In this document: piece after piece, positions 31,563 through 35,869 of the stretch
Layout of the letters: every line of letters starts with the position of its first letter
Numbering within the stretch: the first letter of the stretch is position 1
DNA from: Planctomycetota bacterium
GTDB taxonomy: Bacteria; Planctomycetota; Phycisphaerae; UBA1845
Reading direction: 5' to 3'
Assembly: GCA_024275565.1 (NCBI GenBank)
Contig: JAJRYY010000225.1
Span: 1 to 35,869, forward strand
DNA length: 35,869 nt
Program-made: the position numbers and the translations under genes
The notes under the pieces: model-generated
Databases searched by the model: none
Seen by the model: the letters and a program-made list of their open reading frames with translations, nothing else
What the model was told of the DNA's origin: nothing

Positions 31563-32849
31563 ATGGGAAAACCCAAAAAGAAGCGTCCTGGTCAGAAAAA
31601 CCTCAAGCGCGTGGAGTTTCGCCAGAATCGCGAGAAGCCAAGCCGCCCGAAAGACTGGACCCGGCTGCACCGTGAGGACGATGCTGACACGCTGGATGCG
31701 AGCAGCAGTGAGCGTGTTGTGGCGAAGGGTGATCTGTCCCGTAAACGCACGGTTGTGGATGGATCAACCCAGGGTGCTGAGGATGCGCAGTGTCGCGATG
31801 GGACGATTGTGACGATCTATGGCGCTATCGCGGACGTGGATGATGGTGTGCGGGTTTGGCCTTGCACGATTCGCCGTGTTCTGCGGACGCGGAGCATTGG
31901 TGAGCGAAATGCTGTGACGGTTGGAGACCGGGTGCGTTTTCTACCGCCGTCGGACCGCGAGGGCGTTGAGGAGGAGGGGGTGATCGTTTCGGTGGCAGAG
32001 CGGAAGAGCGTGCTCAAGCGCGTCACCGGTCGTCGCGCGCATACCGTGGCTGCCAACGTCGATCAGGTCATTATCGTTGCCTCAGCCTACGCTCCCACGC
32101 CCAAGCCGCACCTGGTTGATCGCTACATTGTGGCTGCTTTGGCGGGGAATATGTCGCCGGTGATCTGTTTGAACAAGATCGACCTGGCTGAGGATGATGA
32201 GGTACGTTCGTTCCTGGCGATATACCAGTCGCTCGGTTACACGACGATCGGGACGAGCGCGACGACGGGTGCGGGTCTGGAGAAGTTCAGAAAGCTGCTC
32301 CTGGGGAAATCGAGTGTGCTGGCGGGTCAAAGTGGGGTGGGCAAAAGTTCTCTGTTGAACGCGGTGGATCCTACGCTGGATCTCGAGATTGGCCTGGTCG
32401 TGGAAGACACGCGCAAGGGGCGACACACGACGACGCGGTCGCGACTCATCAAGCTGGACAGGGATGCGTTGTCTGGTGGTGATTCGGATGGGAGCTGTTC
32501 GGATGTGGGTGATGCGGATGGGGTTGATTCTGCTGGGTGTGTTTCGGGAAGTGGGTGTGATTCGGAAAGTGCGATACCTGGTGGTGGGGCGTATGTGGTC
32601 GATACGCCGGGTGTGAAATCGTTTGATCTTGGGTGTGTTCCTCGGGCTGAGATTGAGCAATATTTTGTGGAGTTTGTGGAGCGTCTTCAGCATTGTAAAT
32701 TTGCCGATTGCACGCATACGCACGAGATCGAGTGCTCGATCATTGAGGCTGTTGAGAACGGCGAGATCGACCCTGGTCGTTACGAAAGCTATGTCCGCCT
32801 GTTTGAGGATGTTGATTTGCGTCCGCCGTCGCATCCCCCGCGCGTATGA
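31563..32849 (+). CDS. rsgA: Ribosome small-subunit GTPase RsgA with repeat-like insertion
   Basis: This 428-residue protein starts at ATG 31563 (MGKPKKKRPGQKNLKR). It has a basic N-terminus, an OB fold (DGTIVTIYGAIADV, GERNAVTVGDRVRFLPPS), and a circularly permuted GTPase with NKID (G4) before GQSGVGKSSLLN (G1), GRHTTTRSRL (G2) and DTPGVKSFDLG (G3). The zinc site is CKFADCTHTHEIEC. It acts in late 30S maturation. Residues about 304-343, between the HTTT segment and the DTPG strand, are a low-complexity insertion of G, S, D and C with uneven GGTGATTCG-like repeats. This is the third neighbouring enzyme with such a loop. No strong ribosome-binding site is visible. Confidence 0.95.
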   Translation: MGKPKKKRPGQKNLKRVEFRQNREKPSRPKDWTRLHREDDADTLDASSSERVVAKGDLSRKRTVVDGSTQGAEDAQCRDGTIVTIYGAIADVDDGVRVWPCTIRRVLRTRSIGERNAVTVGDRVRFLPPSDREGVEEEGVIVSVAERKSVLKRVTGRRAHTVAANVDQVIIVASAYAPTPKPHLVDRYIVAALAGNMSPVICLNKIDLAEDDEVRSFLAIYQSLGYTTIGTSATTGAGLEKFRKLLLGKSSVLAGQSGVGKSSLLNAVDPTLDLEIGLVVEDTRKGRHTTTRSRLIKLDRDALSGGDSDGSCSDVGDADGVDSAGCVSGSGCDSESAIPGGGAYVVDTPGVKSFDLGCVPRAEIEQYFVEFVERLQHCKFADCTHTHEIECSIIEAVENGEIDPGRYESYVRLFEDVDLRPPSHPPRV

Positions 32850-33059
32850 GAACCATGGGTCTTCCGCGCGGTATGCACCATGAGGGCATCGCGTGCTAAA
32901 CACCTATCGCATCGCCTCATCGCCCATACATTGGACACGGGCTCTGCCTGGCATTAGGCTGTCGTTTTGTATTCGTCTTGTCTTTGCAAATATCCTTCCC
33001 GCAGCAGTCCACCCCGAACTAGTGAAATTGGGAAGAGTGAAGAAGAGGAGCGCTTTGGA

Positions 33060-34055
33060 GTGATCAAACGCGTCGTCACTGGCACACTGGCTGTCCTGAC
33101 CCTCCTCGCGCTCGCATCATTGGACAATCGCATCGCCGAGCAGTCCTCTGAAATATGGTTCCTCCCCACCCTCCTCCGGCAGGGCAGTTTGATCCCCCTC
33201 GCCATCGTGGGCGTGATAATCCTCGGTATGGTCGAGATGATTCACATGCTCCGTGCTGTCGGGTTGAATCCGCACGCTCCAGTCGCATACATCGGGAGCA
33301 TGACCCTCGTCCTCTCGCCGTGGCTTATCGCGGGCGAAATCATTGGCGATGGCGTCACGGATGTCACGGCCAGCCTCGACTGGCAGATCATCTGGTTGAC
33401 AGCCATCACCTTGCTGGCAGCCATCGCCCACATCCGTCGCGGACCCTCGCCCACCGCGATCGCCGATGTCTCCGCAACGATGTTCCTCGTCGTTTATCTG
33501 GGATTATTGCCATCCTTCGCCGTTCACCTCCGCTGCGACTACGCCCTTGGCGACGCTGCCTATGGCGTGTGGGCACTTGTGATCGTCCTGCTCGTGACAT
33601 CATTTGCGGATATCGGTGCGTTGTATGTCGGTAAGGCGATCGGTCGCACGAAGCTGTCTCCGGCCATCAGTCCGGGCAAAACCGTCGAGGGATTCGTGGG
33701 AGGCCTGTTCGCTAGTGCAACCATCGCAGTCGCCCTGCACTATGTTGGCATTTCCGCCCAGCCCGATGCCCCATCCCTCGATACCGCTGGCGTGCGGTTT
33801 GGTCTTTTCGTCGTAGATGCGACCAACATCCTCATCCAGATGAAACCCTATCAGGCAGCGCTCTTTGGCCTGATTCTCGCCTTCGTGGGTCAGATCGGCG
33901 ACCTGTTCGAGTCTCTCTGCAAGCGGACAGCCAACATGAAAGATTCCTCCACGCTCGTCCCGGGTATGGGCGGCGTCCTCGACGTCATCGACAGCGCCAT
34001 CTTCGCCACGCCGGTCGCGTGGTTTCTGCTGACGCATGTCTGGAGCGTGCTGTAG
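33060..34055 (+). CDS. cdsA: Phosphatidate cytidylyltransferase CdsA
   Basis: This protein of about 331 residues has around eight membrane helices. The C-terminal half has DIGALYVGKAIGRTKLSPAISPGKTVEGFVGGL and GDLFESLCKRTANMKDSSTLVPGMGGVLDVIDS, the CTP-transferase signature, with M in place of the H of the classical PGHGG form. It makes CDP-diacylglycerol from phosphatidate and CTP at the inner membrane. I chose GTG 33060, which has GAGGAG nine bases upstream; the open frame back to 32967 is Ser/Lys-rich and not helix-like. It is not flanked by uppS or dxr here. Confidence 0.92.
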   Translation: MIKRVVTGTLAVLTLLALASLDNRIAEQSSEIWFLPTLLRQGSLIPLAIVGVIILGMVEMIHMLRAVGLNPHAPVAYIGSMTLVLSPWLIAGEIIGDGVTDVTASLDWQIIWLTAITLLAAIAHIRRGPSPTAIADVSATMFLVVYLGLLPSFAVHLRCDYALGDAAYGVWALVIVLLVTSFADIGALYVGKAIGRTKLSPAISPGKTVEGFVGGLFASATIAVALHYVGISAQPDAPSLDTAGVRFGLFVVDATNILIQMKPYQAALFGLILAFVGQIGDLFESLCKRTANMKDSSTLVPGMGGVLDVIDSAIFATPVAWFLLTHVWSVL

Positions 34056-34138
34056 CGTTGGATGACAGGGTGAAACCTTGATCGGTATGCGATGGACCGG
34101 CTATCATGGATCGTTGCATGGCGTGGTGATGCACACTT

Positions 34139-35131
34139 GTGGTGGTCCCTGTGGAGACATCGCCCAAAGCACAGGAAGGTACGGTACGAGATACAGTGGA
34201 TGTAAGCATTGCGATTGAAAATGACGCTACGGCCGGTGCTCTATTTGGCCCGAGCGATGTGAATCTACGTGTCATCCGAGCAGCTTTTGGCGTCCGCCTC
34301 GCCGCGCGCGACGGTGTCATTCGACTGTCCGGAGATTCCAGCGGTGTCAAAAAAGCAGCCGACGCGATTGGCATCCTGCAAAAAACACTCGGTAACAAAG
34401 GGGATCTTACCGAGAGCGATGTTGAGGAGGCGATCGCATCTGCCGCACAGTTCGAGGGTCCGGACGAAGAATCCGGGCTTTCCGTGCTGTTGCCCGGCGT
34501 GAAAATCGTCCCGAAGACACCGGGTCAAAAAGCATACATCACCGCCATCAAAGAAAATGATCTGACGCTTTGCCTCGGACCGGCTGGTTCTGGAAAAACA
34601 TACCTCGCCGTCGCGGTGGCAGCCTCATTCCTCAAGCGAAAGATCATCGACCGGATCGTCCTCGCCCGACCCGCCGTCGAAGCAGGTGAAAAGCTTTGCT
34701 ATCTCCCCGGCGACCTGAGCGCCAAGGTCAACCCCTACCTCCGCCCCCTCTTCGATGCCCTCAACGACATGATGGGCATCGACACGATCCGGAAACTGAT
34801 CGCCTCAGACGTCATCGAAGTCATCCCGCTGGCTTTTATGCGTGGTCGCACCCTCAACAAATCGGTCATCATTCTCGACGAAGCCCAGAACACCACACCC
34901 TCACAGATGCTCATGTTCCTGACGCGTCTCGGGACCGACAGCAAAATGATCGTCACCGGCGATGACAGCCAAAGCGATCTTACCCCCGGCCAGCGCAGTG
35001 GCGTTCTGGATGCGGTCAAACGGCTGGAGGGTGTGAAACGCGTGGGGGTTGTCCGGCTGGAAAAAACCGACATCTTCCGCCATCCGCTGGTGAAGCGAAT
35101 CGTCAGTGCATACGGCGACACTTCCCAGTAG
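34139..35131 (+). CDS. PhoH-like ATPase
   Basis: This protein of about 330 residues has an N-terminal KH-like part (DVNLRVIRAAFGVRLAARDGVIRLSG), then TPGQKAYITAIKENDLTLCLGPAGSGKTYLAV (Walker A), RPAVEAGEKLCYLPGDLSAKVNPYLRPLFDAL, SVIILDEAQNTT (Walker B), MFLTRLGTDSKMIVTGDDSQ and DIFRHPLVKRIV. This is the full PhoH/YbeZ set. Family members are linked to RNA metabolism, often with YbeY, which is not encoded in this window. The start is one of several GTGs (34139, 34142, 34151); no clear ribosome-binding site decides between them. Confidence 0.93.
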   Translation: MVVPVETSPKAQEGTVRDTVDVSIAIENDATAGALFGPSDVNLRVIRAAFGVRLAARDGVIRLSGDSSGVKKAADAIGILQKTLGNKGDLTESDVEEAIASAAQFEGPDEESGLSVLLPGVKIVPKTPGQKAYITAIKENDLTLCLGPAGSGKTYLAVAVAASFLKRKIIDRIVLARPAVEAGEKLCYLPGDLSAKVNPYLRPLFDALNDMMGIDTIRKLIASDVIEVIPLAFMRGRTLNKSVIILDEAQNTTPSQMLMFLTRLGTDSKMIVTGDDSQSDLTPGQRSGVLDAVKRLEGVKRVGVVRLEKTDIFRHPLVKRIVSAYGDTSQ

Positions 35132-35276
35132 ACATTGTCCCGGAAGCGCCCGTGGCTTTCGGATACCCATTGGAAACAAGTGCAAAGTCACAAGGGAATA
35201 CCCTTCAGGCATCAGATCCCATTCACCTGGGCATGGTGGGGATACTCATGACTCGTTGCCAATCGTGGCAGGCGTT

Positions 35277-35759
35277 TTAACCCACCTGGCCCAACACCCA
35301 TGCAACAAAATCTCGCAACGTGACGATGCCCAGGGGGGATAGATCATCGTCCACGACTGGCAGGCAGGACACCCGTTCCTGAACCATCAACACCGCTGCC
35401 TCCGTGATGGTTTTATCGGGTGAGATGGTAATCAGATCCCGGGACATGATCTGATGAACGCGTTTCTTCAGTGTGTTGAGATCCTGTGTACGCTCCATCA
35501 TCTCGTTGCCGACAAAGGGACTGACCACCTTCAAGATGTCCCGATCCGATACAACACCATGGACCCGGCCTTGCCTCAGGATGACGGCATGATGAAACCG
35601 TTCACGCTCAAATAGATGCTTCACAGTTAAGATCGAATCATCCATCTCGACGCAATGCGCTGGAGTTGTCATGATGTCCTGGACGCGAAGCTCTGAATGA
35701 TCGGCATGGAGTGGCTGTCTGGGACCATCCGTCGGAACCGGGGGTCGAGTCTGGGACAT
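35277..35759 (-). CDS. Tandem CBS-domain protein
   Basis: This 160-residue protein starts at ATG 35759 (MSQTRPPVPTDGP); a TTG six codons earlier is less likely. Two CBS domains follow: VQDIMTTPAHCVEMDDSILTVKHLF... VVSDRDILKVV, and VHQIMSRDLITISPDKTITEAAVLM... LGIVTLRDFV. There is no other domain, so it is a stand-alone Bateman module, likely a sensor of adenine nucleotides. Its partner is unknown. It converges on phoH with about 145 bp between, in which I see no gene. Confidence 0.88.
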   Translation of the reverse strand: MSQTRPPVPTDGPRQPLHADHSELRVQDIMTTPAHCVEMDDSILTVKHLFERERFHHAVILRQGRVHGVVSDRDILKVVSPFVGNEMMERTQDLNTLKKRVHQIMSRDLITISPDKTITEAAVLMVQERVSCLPVVDDDLSPLGIVTLRDFVAWVLGQVG

Positions 35760-35827
35760 GTGAATTTCCGTCCGCAATTTTCCAGGGGATCAGATTATCA
35801 GACCGCAATGGTAGCAAAATGTACAGT

Positions 35828-35869
35828 ATGACTCAATCGGATCAACCTCTCAGGCTCCCAGATTTCCAG
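35828..35869 (+). CDS. Possible start of a gene running out of the window
   Basis: An open frame begins at ATG 35828 (MTQSDQPLRLPDFQ), with another ATG three codons earlier at 35819, and reaches the window edge without a stop. It is divergent from the CBS gene. Too short to identify; no strong ribosome-binding site. Confidence 0.25.
   Translation, partial: MTQSDQPLRLPDFQ

Noticed and set aside
34139..35131. Phosphate-starvation role for the PhoH-like gene
   Set aside because: The name is historical; nothing in the context (no Pho box or phosphate genes) supports it.

Overview
The window looks like a chromosomal segment of a flagellated, diderm bacterium rich in c-type cytochromes. I favour Planctomycetota, perhaps a Phycisphaerae-like lineage. 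The reasons are flagellar P- and L-ring genes (outer membrane present), a FliW-CsrA-flagellin module, an STT3-type oligosaccharyltransferase, an IPTL-type C-terminal sorting signal, cNMP-binding/Fe-S and multiheme electron-transfer genes, and intergenic palindromes of the kind that give spurious 'AQPPPAV' peptides. The taxonomic call is inference; there is no rRNA or other marker here.

Layout. (1) 1-1479 (+): C-terminal part of an STT3-like oligosaccharyltransferase, cut by the window edge. (2) 1489-12773 (-): a probable electron-transfer island. In transcription order it holds a pentaheme cytochrome, an outer-membrane beta-barrel protein, an FAD/NAD reductase with a C-terminal [2Fe-2S] domain, a tetraheme c554-like cytochrome, a cNMP-binding protein fused to four [4Fe-4S] sites, a membrane cytochrome b split by one in-frame TAG, and a membrane-anchored decaheme protein. 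Together the soluble cytochromes and the decaheme protein carry 19 CxxCH sites. Both large cytochromes contain DDDLL-type acidic repeats. (3) 12774-16130: a 672-bp intergenic region with repeats, glutamate dehydrogenase, and a secreted six-bladed NHL propeller protein. (4) 16157-28476 (-): a flagellar cluster, in transcription order a small unknown ORF, flgF, flgG, flgA, flgH, flgI, flgJ, flgN, flgK, flgL, fliW, csrA and flagellin. The flagellin leader has an ANGGAN hexaloop hairpin that presents the Shine-Dalgarno, an almost ideal CsrA site. (5) 28774-35869: housekeeping genes murD and pyrF (-), rsgA, cdsA and phoH (+), a CBS-pair protein (-), and perhaps the start of another gene.

Two themes cut across the regions. 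First, short tandem duplications are common. They lie between genes (17-, 18-, 11- and 20-bp units) and inside genes, where they add low-complexity loops to MurD, PyrF and RsgA and acidic arrays to two cytochromes. Second, strand composition changes by region: the top strand looks A/C-rich at about 6.7-9.1 kb and G/T-rich at about 11.8-16 kb, whatever the gene direction. No tRNA, rRNA, CRISPR array, integrase or transposase was seen.
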